Below, in pieces: positions 14,615-27,600 of a stretch of 64,000 nt of DNA. The stretch is taken from positions 29,196,186 through 29,260,185 of the forward strand of contig OZ025258.1 of NCBI GenBank assembly GCA_964019135.1. The letters run 5' to 3'. Below the pieces are notes generated by a model that saw nothing but the letters and a program-made list of their open reading frames with translations, did not search any database and was not told where the DNA came from. The DNA is from Arenicola marina (lineage: Eukaryota > Annelida > Polychaeta > Arenicolidae). The stretch's first letter is position 1. Every line of letters starts with the position of its first letter. The position numbers and the translations under genes are program-made.

Positions 14615-15062
14615 TAGTGGTCACCCCTCTGTGGAGTCTATGTGGGTTAAGTCTACCAAGCAGACCATTTAACGGGGTGACCCCTAAAGAGTGTTTGGAA
14701 GTCTGTTTAATGAATAGGGGTGACCCATATAGAGTAGGCCTAAGCAGTATGAGACAAGTCTCGATTAGAAGGTTGTCCTCTGCAGCGGATTATTTGTCTG
14801 GATTACTGGTGTGATCTCTTCAGCGGTTTATGCGGTAATAAGAAGTATGTATTGAAAGAGTAGAATACTATCTAGGGTTGATTGTGCTGCTGGTATTAAT
14901 AATTCGGTCCTAAAGGAGGTGGCCTTTATAGAGGTGAATTGTGCTGCTAGTATTAAACATCCTTAAAGAGAAGTGACCCCTAAGGAGGGTTATTTGTATT
15001 AGGAATACTAAGATATCTGTATTGATAGGGGTGACCCCTATAATGGGTTATTTGTACTGCTC
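14615..15062. repeat. degenerate tandem repeat with GGGGTGACCCC core
   Basis: The motif (a/g)GGGGTGACCC(C/A)TA recurs at about 14675, 14717, 14973 and 15028, with an inverted-looking GGTCACCCCTCT at 14618. Between them are similar stretches (GGTTATTTGTACTG, GTGCTGCTAGTATTA). The period is irregular and spacing is well diverged, so this is an old array or several copies of a small element. Confidence 0.45.
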
Positions 15063-18000
15063 ATAACGAGAAAGATATTACAACAGATGGCCCATACTGA
15101 TGGTGTATATCCTGTCAGTGTAACATATATGCTGCTAGTGGTGTCGGAATCTGGCCGTCAACAGGGCTTACTCATTGAGGTGAATAATGCTGCTTATGCG
15201 GTGGTCTGTGCGTGAACGGTTATGGTGCGTGTCGGTGTGGAGCTGCTGGCATAACGCTTCAAAGGTCTTCCCTCAGTGATGGGAACCTCCCTACCCGCGT
15301 CAGATCAACATATCGCCCCCCCCCCCACCGCTCCCACACCCCCATACACACACACACCCGGCAAGGGATTTCACGGGTTATATCCTTATCATTCCATACA
15401 TCTCATCAACCCCAGCAGGTTCCTTCACTCTGGTTTGACCCCTCTGCGCGGCAATGGTAGCCGCCATTAAGTACCAAGGCATCTCACAGTAATGTGCAAT
15501 ATGTGTGAAATCCCCGCGGATAGAGTCTGTATGTACTGTATGAGAACGGTAGAGACTAGTCGGATGTCGGAATGCTGTACGTGAGTGAGCGTTGTATGTT
15601 GACGAGGCGGTGTTATGTTGCGCGACAATGCACCAATGACTGTCGCGCTCACGTTCATGCTACCGTATCGGCGTACAGTGGGCGTCTGTATGAAGAACAA
15701 CAGGACACCGGGCACTCAACGAACGCCAAGGCAAAGTAAGATTGAGACACTAAGTATGTGACATTGCCCCCCCCCCCCCACCCCATGACTTTAGATAGAA
15801 TGTGTATATTGGTAAAGATACCTCGTACTTATTGTCACCTTAAAATTATCTTCGCTTTACAAGAAGACCCGATGACTTATTATCAAAGCGATTGGTGCAG
15901 TATTTTAGACCATCTCGAATTCATCCCGTGTTGACCGTGGCGAAAATTGTGTTTCGCCATTCCCCCCAAAAAATCGCGCTTTAGTCCATGCTATACCCTA
16001 TAATGTTATCAATCTGGTTGAGTGGTTGACGTCAGTTCAAGCGTTCCCCGACGAAATGACCTTGACCCTGGCAGCACGTGGTGTGCGGGTGTGCTTGCTC
16101 GCGCCGTCAATAATCCGGAGTTCTGTGTCGACGTGTGACAATCTAGAGATCAAACCTACGACTCTCACCTCGTGTGAGACCGTAACACATCGCCCGATAT
16201 GAGAACTGGGCAGATTTGGTCATTTGTATATACCCATATTGTCGCGTACGTCGCTCATTATTGTGTACTTTATAGATTAAAGCTTAAAACGTGACCTATT
16301 ATAATATATATATATTCCCAGTTCTCCCTGCAAAGACGCCTTCATCTTGACCGTCAACTTTTTAAGCCGCTTTACTCGCTTTCTGCATATCACGACACCC
16401 GCTTTCATGTTTAATATAAGAGTGCAAATGCGGGCGGTAATAAGCAGTTTTCATTGCATGTGACTGTGTATATAGGATATAATGGTCGATCTATATAGAT
16501 TGCAATTGCGAGAAGTAGATAGCATGCTTTTGCTAGTCGATCATTGCGGTCTGTATGTACTAAGGCCCGGTTCATGACGCGGCACTGTCCACCGTATCGT
16601 GTCTGCAATGATGATTCCGTTACAACTTTTAATGCTGTTCAGACCAGTTCTATAGAGTGACAACCCGAAGGCTTATATGCCGCTATATGATATTAGCGCA
16701 AGTTTACAGGGGCGATATTCATAAAAATGACGTAAGTTACGCCCCACAAATGGCTACAAATGTGCTAAATATCGCCAAGTAGACTATTGTCGAGCGATTA
16801 TCGGGCTCAAAATTGAAAAATGTTCCGCCAAGTGGTGGATTTGCTGAATTAAGAAAGCGCTCAAAAATATGGTTGGTGGGCACCATCACTACGAGCGACG
16901 AAAGAGCGCTTCACGTGCGTCACTTACGCCATTGCAATGAATACTACCCCAGGGGCGGTGTTCTTAAACCATAACTTACGCAAATCTAAACACTAAGTGG
17001 AACATTTTCAAACGGTTTTCTCGACAAACAACAACAGGAAAGTCCCACTCACCAAAAGCGTTTTCGGAAAGACGAACCTTTAGGTCGACAACTTCTTGTG
17101 ATTATGGATACCATCGTTGTAGGAGCGTGAAAGGCTACGACGAAATGGCTTTTTTCGTATGCAAGGGGCGTCATTCACAAACCACACATAGCTTCAGCAT
17201 GAGCTTTGGCAGACCCATTATACAGCTAGTGACGTTGTGACCATGATAAATGCCGTATCTAGTTCTACTACAATCGTATCTAATTGGAATGGCAAATAGA
17301 ACAGTCCGTGCGTCGGTACATGCTGTGAAATGACTTTATGTTCTGCGTCAGCTACGCGTGGTTTATGACTCATAAACTTCCTGAAATCAGAAAATCCACT
17401 TGCTTTGTGAAGATTTGTCGTTAGTCGCATCGAATAGTTTCTTGCATATTTGTTATTTGGTTTTAGCCCTTACCGTTTTGAAACTGATGTTCATATGAGT
17501 ACAGTTGACCGTTTCCGATACCACGGGGGAGAGCTCACTACCGTTCCGCGCACAGTACCGTGATGTCCTGTACGCGCATGCTAGGGTCCACATGGCGGCG
17601 TCGACCACTGTGTTAATAGTAGATCTTGTACATTTAAAATCCTGTCATCTTTTGCACAATAAACTGAAAAAAAATGCCTGTGGATTTTTTGTATTGGTAT
17701 TCTCGGCGCTTTTTCACTTTCGTAGACTATAGACACTTATAACAACACATATAACAATGCCTAACTATGGAAATACAGGGGGGGGAGGGGGGGTGCTGGG
17801 GCACACCCCCGACTTACGATACCACCCATGCTCTGATAATATTATCTTGACGACATCCTTGTTCCGTGCCGCTATATGCATATCAATCGATAACCCAGTC
17901 CCTCGTATGCATAGAACTTGTATGCACGAGCTATAAACCCTCTCATAACATCTACTGATCATTAGTGGACTTAGTAATCAGTAATACATGGTAATACCCT

Positions 18001-18652
18001 ACCCACTCCAACCGCCGGGATGATCAGGTCAGCTAACCGACCAGATATCAACCACATGTCCGTGGCAACCACCACAGACCAGTGGCTATCTTTGTCATCA
18101 GGATTTGAGTACCGAGCCACCTTCACTCGTATTCCTTGGTCCGCCTGACAAGCCAGGTGCTCTGTATATCAAACATACATTTTATCGTCTTTACTATGCA
18201 GTCTTGTCTCGTCATAATCGATCCATTTCAACTGGCAACCGGCGAAGAAAAACTAAGTTTAACGTCCGGTTGGATTTGATGGCCAGCGTCCAGTGGTGAA
18301 CTGTGATCCTTCTATTATTATCTGACACAATCCGGCTACCAGAACTTTGACCCCGTGAAGAAAAATCTATATATCTACATTCCCCATACAATATGCATCT
18401 GTCATGTAGTGCAGTTTGCACTAGTACAGTGATACAAAGATATACATGTATAGGCAATGTGTACTGCTCCAGTCACCCCTATGTAACTTTGGTTATGACA
18501 TGGTGAATGTTTCCTGCGCATTGCATTGGATGGAATAAGATTCATCGCCGGTAAAAATACGCCGAAAGGGAAAACGTTGTTATCATAAGAAAGCAACTAC
18601 CCGGTAGAGGGTGAAAGGGTTGAATTTGGCAAGCGTTGAACCACCCCCCCCC

Positions 18653-18949
18653 CAGGGGCGGATCTAGGAATTTGCTAAGTGGGGTGGGGGGGTTGCTCTC
18701 TGAAACTTCCGACCGAGGAATGTGCGCTCTGAAAAACTTCCGACCGGGGGGGGGGGGCGGTGAGGTGCTCTGAAAATTTGTGACCGGGGGGGGGGCTTAG
18801 AGAACCCGACTTTAATAGTGTATGTTCAGGTTCACAAGGTGGGGTTGCTCTCTAAGGACTTGAGACTGTATGTTAACATGTATTTTGTATGCTCTGGCTC
18901 CCAAGGGGTGGGGGTGCAAACCTCCCCCCCCACTCTAGATCCGCCACTG
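18653..18949. mobile_element. non-autonomous TIR element, CAG(G/T)GGCGGATCTAG family
   Basis: The left end is CAGGGGCGGATCTAGG. The right end, reverse complemented, is CAGTGGCGGATCTAG, giving terminal inverted repeats of about 15 bp. The interior holds G-runs and repeats of TGCTCTCTGAAA followed by CTTCCGACCG, with no coding capacity. A second copy lies at 39724-40149 inside an intron of one thioesterase copy. This looks like a MITE. The class of transposase that moves it cannot be told from the sequence. Confidence 0.75.
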
Positions 18950-19418
18950 CCCCTCCCCCCCTCCCCGTCTAGCCTATATGTGTAACTTTCGTTGGGCGAA
19001 ACACTATTTTTTCGAGTTGTATCCATTGATTGCCCATTCTTTGCCCATAGCTAGGTTAGTCCATGACAGACTGGGTTCGGGATTGTTTAGATATCTAATG
19101 TTATCTGTGTGTTGTACCCAAGTAATTAAGTTGGGAAAATCCGTCCTGTCGACGGTGTGTGCAGGGCAGTAAGTGTAACATGCGTACTGGACATGAGTTT
19201 ATAATTTGTGGCCAAGTGATTTCGTCCTCGATCTTCCGGGTTAGTAAACCACATTACAGTGGTGAGCGGTACGAGTTTCTGGGAAACGAGGCCCGGCTGA
19301 TGCTTTCAGAGAAGATGACCGTGACGCGTCGCTCCATTACTCTGTTTTTTTATGTGTGGCCCTTCGAGAGTGTTGCAATGTTGTAGTGGTTGCTGAAACA
19401 ATGAACAAATCGGTGTTT

Positions 19419-19560
19419 AGGCCGTTTGGTCGATGGGGGGTGAATCGATGAAACAAGCCCGAGATTGGGTGTCCGGGTCCGGATTCGAACCCATCACCTA
19501 TAGATCTGCAGTAAAGCTAACCGCTACACTGGGGAGGTTGCCACCGCATAAAGAAAGGAC
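19419..19560 (-). mobile_element. tRNA-like sequence, probable tRNA-derived SINE fragment
   Basis: On the minus strand, AGTGTAGCGGTTAGCTTTA resembles an internal A box and GGTTCGAATCC (around 19480-19495) is a near-perfect B box. They are about 35 bp apart, as in a tRNA gene. The acceptor and anticodon stems do not pair convincingly, so a working tRNA is unlikely. I read it as the head of a tRNA-derived SINE or a decayed tRNA. Confidence 0.5.
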
Positions 19561-19944
19561 GGGTGATGCATGTTCATATTTCGTGAAGTATTTTGTTAAG
19601 TTGGTTGTCTGAAATGCTGTATCGTGCGATTTTCATTTGATAGCTTTACTTTGTTTCGGGCAAGCAACCGAAGTAATCTTTCGTATCAGCGGCTAAGGGA
19701 TAGGACAACGGACCGTGAGCAGATGCTTATTTGGTCAACGGCTTAAGAGATGATCTTAGCGTCAGAATCTGGGCTGTTATCCATAATCCCTGCTTCGCGC
19801 TATGCAAATGTTTTTTGCCAATTAAAAAAGAAGTTATTTCTGTGGCAAAGGCGCATCCTAATTGGAAGTTTACTAGGGCCTCAAATGTATGACCAAGATG
19901 TTGAAATGAGAATGGATTAGGTTCAAATTGATCAAACACTTCAA

Positions 19945-20082
19945 AATGTGCTCACTTAAATATTTTGAGCAGTGAACATGATTTTGCGGATATATATATA
20001 TATATGGAAATTGCAACAATGTGAAAAATGCTAGTTCATTCCGCAAAATCATGTTCACTGCTCAAAATATTTAAGTGAGCAC

Positions 20083-20085
<3 letters not shown>
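19945..20085. mobile_element. palindromic element with perfect 46-bp inverted repeats
   Basis: The arm at 19945-19990 (AATGTGCTCACTTAAATATT ... TTTTGCGGA) is the exact reverse complement of 20040-20085, with a 49-bp spacer that includes a TA run. It is flanked on the right by TA repeats (about 20083-20180) into which two further end fragments, AATGTGCTCACTTA, are embedded at about 20116 and 20147. Perfect arms suggest a recent or gene-converted hairpin MITE inserted at TA-rich sequence. Confidence 0.85.
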
Positions 20086-20118
<33 letters not shown>

Positions 20119-20181
20119 GTGCTCACTTAAATATATATATATATATAATGTGCTCACTTATATATATATATATATATATAT
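20083..20181. repeat. TA microsatellite with embedded element ends
   Basis: Long TA tracts are interrupted twice by AATGTGCTCACTTA(AA), the terminal sequence of the neighbouring palindromic element. Confidence 0.9.
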
Positions 20182-20520
20182 AGACTGAAGCCAAAGGTCA
20201 CTGCAAGACAGTGTCTAGAAACGTTTATACGGGGTACTCTACTTCACCGTACTTCGGCGAAAAGAAAGTTCGTCAGTGTATTTATCCGAAACATACTAGA
20301 TGAAAAACCTTCAATGTAAATAAAGAGTTTATTTGAACAAAATGAAGCAGGACAGTGCATTTGGGGCAAAATATCTTTTATTTCATACGACGGTAAGGAT
20401 CATGCATAAAAGTAGGTAGCAACTTCACGAAACGTACAACACTTTACAAAAATAGTCTCTCAATTGAGTAACCTTTCAGGTCGATAATGGAACAGCAGTG
20501 CAGATAACTACTCACAATAT

Positions 20521-20716
20521 GCTAAGGATCACCTCTATGCAGATATCCGAGTGTAAAACAGGTGACTGTAATTCTACTATAATAGAGATAAACATTCATC
20601 AATCCGTGTCGAATCTGTTACTCGTGTGCCACCATGCATGGCAAAGGCAAACGTCTTTGTATTTAGTATAATTAGTCACCTGTTATACACTCTACTGCAT
20701 AGAGGTGATCCTTAGC
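20521..20716. mobile_element. MITE-like element with imperfect inverted repeats of about 48 bp
   Basis: The left arm GCTAAGGATCACCTCTATGC (from 20521) continues with GAGTGTAAAACAGGTGACT. The reverse complement of the right end (20716 back to about 20671) reads the same first 20 bases and then GAGTGTATAACAGGTGACT. A loop of about 100 bp has no coding sequence. No clear target duplication was seen. Confidence 0.8.
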
Positions 20717-21674
20717 AAACTGCGAGTAGTATACATAGACAGACAGCGGTCTTCGGGGAAGTGGGACGCAAGGTCGGCGTAAAAGAACACAGAGTACGCT
20801 GCTGACCAGATGGGCAAAGTATGTAGTATATCCAGTCCTAGGCCTGGGAACATTTCAGCCGTAAGACTTATTTTGAGTAAATTTAAGACAGCTGATGATA
20901 TTTCAGGACTATGGAGACTTTAAGGGTTCGCCGACAGACTTCGTAACAGTTCATATCTAAACTGAAGTAACCTGCAGTCTTCTCCGTCTCCCCACTTCAA
21001 AGCTACTAGAATGGTCATAACGAAACCAGGTCGCTGAACGAGGGAGTTCAATACTATAAGTAAACCTTTACATGTTCTCTCACATTTACTTGCTTAATTT
21101 AACCTTTAATGAATATTTATTCAGGTATGGTGTGAAAGTATTAAAATTATATCTGTCGGAATTCAGTGATAAAAATACATGCTGCGACAGCCAGGTTTAT
21201 AATTCAATGATTTTAATGTAACGAGTTAATGATTTCGAACGCTAATTTCGAATGATGAGACAATAAAATAACAATAGTGTAAATGTAATCAAATTCGCAC
21301 ATAATCTTCCACATGACAGGACTAGATTTTAATATACTTTGCGACTTTGCTCAAACCTCAAAGGATTTATATTTGAACACAAGCGAGTAAACAGAAAATT
21401 ATCTCGAAAATGCCGTCAACGTGAAACTCAAGTACGTATACCCCTAACCGGGACAATGTAATATGCTGCCTATATGAGTTTACACTTTGTTCCCAGCCCC
21501 CCTCATCCTATAATAAAACACCCTCAACCTCGAACACTGCTGTACCCAGCATTTCAAGTAGCTGCCTTGTGCTCGATGAGATCCAGGGTACTTTGTGACT
21601 ACCAAGTACAGTGTATCTTCGCTTCACTATGCAAATCTTCGCGTGTTGTCGCTAGAGGGCGCCACCGTTGTCGT

Positions 21675-24600
21675 TCATAAGTCGTGCTCGGAAACGCACT
21701 GTTGCAAGTACTCTTGGAATAATTGTTGCTGTAACGAAACGAAGATTTGGTTAAAGGATGGATAGATGTCTGTCTGTAAGAGCACCTTCAGTGAATACAC
21801 GGATCAAACAGTCTTGGCAATCGGCGCGTCAGTTTCACAATATCACTCAATCTCACTGAATAGGGCAGTCGGCTCCGACGATCGGCTGTCATACAAATAT
21901 TGCGTGCAATATAGGTTACGGTAGAATTGCGCCAGTTGTTACGAAAGAAGAACTCACCTTTTTCTTGATGACAACATCCTTCACATATTGTCTGTTCTCC
22001 GCCATCTGACGTCTTTGCTTCCTCGTTAAGGTGACCCGACGTCTAAGACAAGGGATAGAACCAGGAACGCATTCAGATTAAATAGGAAATATATGATCGC
22101 GCACTTTAAATTATAAAAGTACCGACAAAATATTAAATCAGCCATGTCCGCTTCCATTTGGCAACTAATTAAAACAGTTTTTACAAGGCCACGCGGATTT
22201 TTTTGGTTATTTTCTTAATTAATTTTATAATTAATTAATTATACATTTGGCGTTCCACAGCTCACCTTGACGACAACTTGGCCAGCAGTAAGAGGAAGAG
22301 GGTGAGGACGCCCAGGGTGAGCAGCACGTACGCGTGGTAGACCTCCGGTACCACGGCCCACAGACCTCGCACGGGAGACTGCAACGAGACCACAGATCTC
22401 ATGCACTAGCCGACGACATGTGACCAAGTTACAACAACGCGAAGATTTGAAACCAGGGACGCATAACTAGCGGAATACCGTCTAAGGAGTCCAGTAAACA
22501 TATACCAAGGAATTTCACATCTATCCGTATCATGCAGTTAAAAAATAGGCAAATACACAAGTAGAAAACAAAACAGGAAATTAGGTCTTCAGTGGAATAA
22601 TACAACTTCTCTTGTTGTAGTACCATTTGAAATGACACCGATGCAAATGCATAGTTTAAACTTGAAATTAAGCTGACAGGGCCACGATGCAAATACGTAA
22701 ACCTTGAAGATAAGCTGACAAGAGTGCCATTTGCAATGACACGGATGGAAATACAAATAGTCGGTACGTATGGTCTTGTGAAGCGAGGCGTGGAGAATGC
22801 CGTACCAGGTAGAGACTGAGCGTCTCAGCGCCCTCCAGTCCCAGCAGACCAGTCACCAACTCCTTGGACGCCGCACTGGCCAGGAAGTTCACCAAGAGGA
22901 TCATGGGAAGAAAGATGCCCAGACAACACAAACAGGCACCTTTGAAGCGCGCGCGAAGGTTGAACGAGCAGTCCTCACTGAAAACACACAATATATACAT
23001 GGGTTAGAGTTTGCGGGGCTCTGTCTAATTCCTAAAAATAAAATCTTCACTGAACATCAAAAAGTTGTTTCAATGGAAATTATTTATATAGATATTTTTT
23101 TTAATGGAAATTTTGTGCATGTTGTTAAATGCACTTTTGGACCAGATTGGTGCATCTCTTCTGGAAAAGTGACTTTTTTGTGTACTACATTAATATTTCA
23201 ATATTGTTATAGTCTTCGGCCTGTTAAAAGATAACGCATACAATTGACAATTGGCGTTAAAAGATAACGCATACAATATCACCCTGGGCGTCTTAAAGAT
23301 CATGCGTCCAGTAAATTTTGAAGAAAATATTTTATTGTATGAAAACCTTTATCATATTAGCACAATGACTTCGTTCACTCGGAAAGACTTCGTTCACTCG
23401 GAAAACAAGTCATCCTATAATTTAAGCCTGTGTATATTATACGGCAGACCCACCGGTCCTTTTGCAGCCGCTCGTCCACAAGAGAGGCGATGGATTTACA
23501 GTCGTTCTCCAGAGAGTTGAGGGTGTTCTGTATAGTCTGGTTGATGGTTTTCTCGATGTCTTGGCAGACTTTTTCGATTTGGTTGACGCAGCGGTTGCCC
23601 TTGTTGGCCAGGGTCGGGACGTAGATGGTGGGCATGTCGAAGCCGGTCCGGTTGAGGCCCGGCCGCTTACACAGCTCCTGCACGATCTGCATCAGCACTT
23701 TCTAAAAGCAAACACCAGGGGGCGACACCACTTAGAGGTGAGGCTAACTACCGGTCGCCAGGCCGCTGACGGACCGCCAGCGAGGCGGTGGGGGGATGTG
23801 AGGGGGTGGGGGGATGTGAGGGGGTGGGGGGATGTGAGGGGGTGGGGGGATGAGAGGGGAGGGGGGTGGGGGAGAGTCAGGCTGGTGGTCGGTGGCAATC
23901 CCCAGGGCGTGGGAGGCTGGTATGGTGGGACTCGGACCAGACGACCTCAGGCAAACGTGACGCATAACATAACAGCTCGGGTAGGAAGCGGTGGCGGCGG
24001 GGATGTCCGCAGGGAGGTGGGGGGGGGGGGGAGGGTGCTGGGCGCGTGGAATGCGGGTAGGTCGGTGTGTACGATGGGCGCGAGGAAACACTGATTGTCC
24101 CCTGCCAGACCAGACAGATCCATCCCCCTTCCCCACTCACCCCCCCCCCCATCAAACTGATTTATAGCTCATATCACGCCGGCGATAGACTAGTAAAGTT
24201 TTATTTAATGCCTCAGTGCACTGAAGAACAAAGAGAACTCTTCTGCAGTGAACTGGCACCGAAATAGATCTTGTATATTCAATATTAATCCATACGGTGT
24301 TCATACAAAATGTACACTGGTGTTCTGGCACAATAGTTTGCCAGAGGTTAATACACACCAAGTCGCAAACACAATAATTACGAGACCTTGTTTGACCGCA
24401 ATTGGAGTGCAAACGTCAACATGTGTACACTGACGCTAATTGTTCATATAGTCCACAAAACTATAGCTACACATGGCTATATCAGTGTAAAAACACGAAA
24501 TCCTGTATAAGATGGGGTTAATCCGCAAACAGACTCATTGTGTTCCTAGTGAGACAACGATCTGGATTGACGATGGGCAGCTACATCGTGCCACCCACTG

Positions 24601-27600
24601 GTCCACTGTAGCATTACGACAAATTAACGGTACGAGCGAAACGTGGACCCCATCACGTATCTAGGGAAGCACTGGTGGAGGCCAACACTGAGAGGTGGAC
24701 TCCCTCACGTATTTAGGGAAGGACTGGTTGGCGCTAATACTGACAGGTGGACCCACTCACGTATCTAGGGAAGGACTGGTGGAGGCCAACACTGAGGTGG
24801 AGGCCAACACTGAGAGGTGGAGGCCAACACTGAGAGGTGGACCCCCTCACGTATCTAGGGGAGGACCGGTGGAGGCCAACACTGAGAGGTGGACCCCCTC
24901 AAGTATCTAGGGGAGGACTGGTTGGGGCTAACACTGAGGGGCGCACTCCCTCACCTGTCTGTCTGCCTCGTGGCCTGCCTCGTCAGCCTTACTGAGGTAG
25001 AAGCGCATGCGCTCTGCGTGTCGCTCGTTGAGCCGCTCCACGAGGTTGAGGGTCCTCTTGCACAGCGCCTGGCCCATCGGGTCGAAGAACACGAAGATCA
25101 TGTCAGCCATGTCACCTACATAAGGACAAAACGTCATTAACTGACAAGGTGCGACATCATGTCAGCCATGTCACTTACATAAGGACAAAACGTCATTAAC
25201 TGACACTGACAAGGTGAAACTTCATCAAGTCAGCCATGTCACCTACAAAAGGACAAAACGTCATTAACTGACAAGGTACGACATCATGTCAGCCATGCAA
25301 CATACACAAGGACAAAACGTCATTAACTGACAAGGTACGACATCATGTCAGCCATGTCACGTACATAAGGACAAAACGTCATTAACTGACACGGACATGG
25401 TGCAACTTCTTGAAGTCGGCCAGGTCATCTATATAAAGACAAAACGTTATCAACTGACAAGGTGCGACTTCATCATGTCCGCCATGTCACCTACAAAGTG
25501 ACAAAACGTTAACCGACAAGGTGAGACTTTATTAGGTAAATGATACAAAATATCTGACGCAATCAAGTAACGTTAGTGAAGTGGCGACACAACTCCCCAG
25601 CTGGCTAGCCGTACACTGTGATTTGTCCATGTGCGGAGCCAGCAATTCCTTACCCAGCCACATGATGGAATTGTCCACGTCAAAAGGGTACTTCATGTCC
25701 CCATCGACCAGTCCTGGAGTGTCAGCAAAGGTCACTAAGCTGAACTTCTTCTGCTTGGAGGTAGACACCTCGGTCGTCATGTAATCCATAACCCCTGCAA
25801 ACGAGAAAAACGACAGAAATCGCAATCATCCCAATCTGAAGAGGATCAGCCTTGAGGGTTCGGACCCAGTTGATAACGGTATACTGATCCGATTGCATAA
25901 CCGGTAATATTATTAGAAGGCTATGGCTCCATAACAATGATCATCCATCTTGTGGAAGGTCTAGACATGCAATAAAATCAGTTGCGAAAGCTGCGTGATG
26001 CAAAGATTTTACAAAAAGAGATAACAATTTGTTTGAGCAATACATGATATACTCTCAGTGCCCATTATAACGTAGCCATTGCCAGGGAAAATTCATGACA
26101 GATGGTCATGGCATACATGTATTACAAGATAAAGCAGTCTTTATTGATTATGTCTTAAGAAAAAGGCAAAATTTCTCCATAAAACGAAGGACAACCATAT
26201 ACAATTTGACATTAATACTGCACTGTACATCAATTACAAGACACTCGGTGGAGGAAATTTACACAGTAAGTACTCTGGGATTTCACTATAACAGGATAGG
26301 TCCTACAGCAATTACCAGAGCTTTCCTACAGTTAGTGAGAGATCTATCTATATCCACAAGAATGTATGACCTCGGCATAAGATTGCCTTCATAGACACTA
26401 CTAAATGCCATTGCTTAAAAAAACACTCATCACTACGGCAAAACAACTGATCTAGTTGTTTCCTCCATCAGTAAACAAAATTTTAAAACTATAAGTCCAA
26501 CAAAATGTAAACATTGGATGAGCAGGGCATTTACTTATGGACTTTTCTATAGTACACGTAGTCACTTTTAAGGAAAAAGTTCCATCTCCGTCCTTTTAAG
26601 ACTAATCATTTTCAATCGACTCCAAAACAAACGTGAACCACAAGCCAAAGATCTATTCTAGTATGCAGTCAACTGAAATCTTAAGCAATATGCACTTTGC
26701 ACCCAGATTATATTATCCTCTGAATACTTGCTGCAGCGCATCTGCAGCACAGCCCTTCACTTGGCAGCTCCCAGATCAGTGTTATTGGAATGCGGCCCAG
26801 TGGAGGAACTACGCCACAACTGCCATAATCACAAGGGTACCCCAATTACAATTATATTATTAATTATGTAACCAATTACAAACTAGGACATCACCCTCCA
26901 CATACATCTTGTAATACATAATAGTAGGAGGTACCTAAACTAGAGTTTCAGATTCCGCAGTTCCCAAGACGCAAAGTGCATTTCCAAATTTCTTTAATTA
27001 AATAACATAATAAGGTTCGGATGTGGAAAAAGTTGAAATTTCTTATCGCCTCTCCGTGGAATGGGTTGGCATGGCAACCGTCCAGACAGCTCTTCACCAG
27101 GCAGCTTTGGTATTAAACTGAAGGCGTCCTGATGGAGAGCCCCTGGACAGAAACCAATAAAGTCTGGCTCCTCCACCTGGTCGTCAACTGTCAATCTTCA
27201 TATCCCACAAAATATGACCACAATGACAAAGTCATCATCACAGTTGCTTCAAAATCCTTATTGGTTCCAGCACCCAGTGGAAAAATATATCTAGTAATCA
27301 ACAGATATTTAAAGAACTAAAATGTGTAGGTGTATGTTCTTTGATGAACTTACCTTCAAACTGTCGTAAGGGCTCAAAATGCGGGTATAAATGCAAGGTA
27401 GCATTGCCCTGAAACAAATAACAATTACTCTAGATGAATACAGGTACACTAGCACTCTAGCAGCAGGCCATAAATTGTTCCAAATTGATTTAGATATTAA
27501 TAGCCAGCGATATAATGAATAAAATAGGCTTGTGATGTTACAGCTGTTGGATTAAGGTTCCAGGCTTTTCGACAGCACGTCCAATAAATTATTCAATTCA

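Larger units (their letters stand above)
12545..19418. other. intergenic region and probable 3' UTR; no supported gene
   Basis: This is AT-rich sequence after the stop codon. It contains a TA microsatellite (about 13098-13132), a TGTCAC-rich low-complexity stretch (about 13750-13990), a GT/G-run (14415-14460), degenerate GGGGTGACCCC repeats (about 14615-15060), C-runs (15317, 15767) and several related GGGGCG-(A/T)TATTCATAAA-like motifs between 16705 and 17180 that may be old mobile-element ends. Open frames here are 60-130 codons, overlap on both strands, and show neither a recognisable family nor a convincing exon. Confidence 0.6.

Noticed and set aside
19440..19545. Possible functional tRNA gene
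   Set aside because: A and B boxes are present but stems do not pair, so a SINE or decayed tRNA is more likely.
20860..21030. Minus-strand frame ending LLRSLSANP near a plausible acceptor, considered as the last GTPase exon
   Set aside because: It does not join in frame to the 21958-22042 exon, while 21675-21728 does, with a good acceptor and an immediate stop.
23462..24155. Overlapping frames of 90-210 codons on both strands rich in Pro, Gly and Arg
   Set aside because: They come from G/C-rich intron repeats and the reverse of the 23454-23701 exon.
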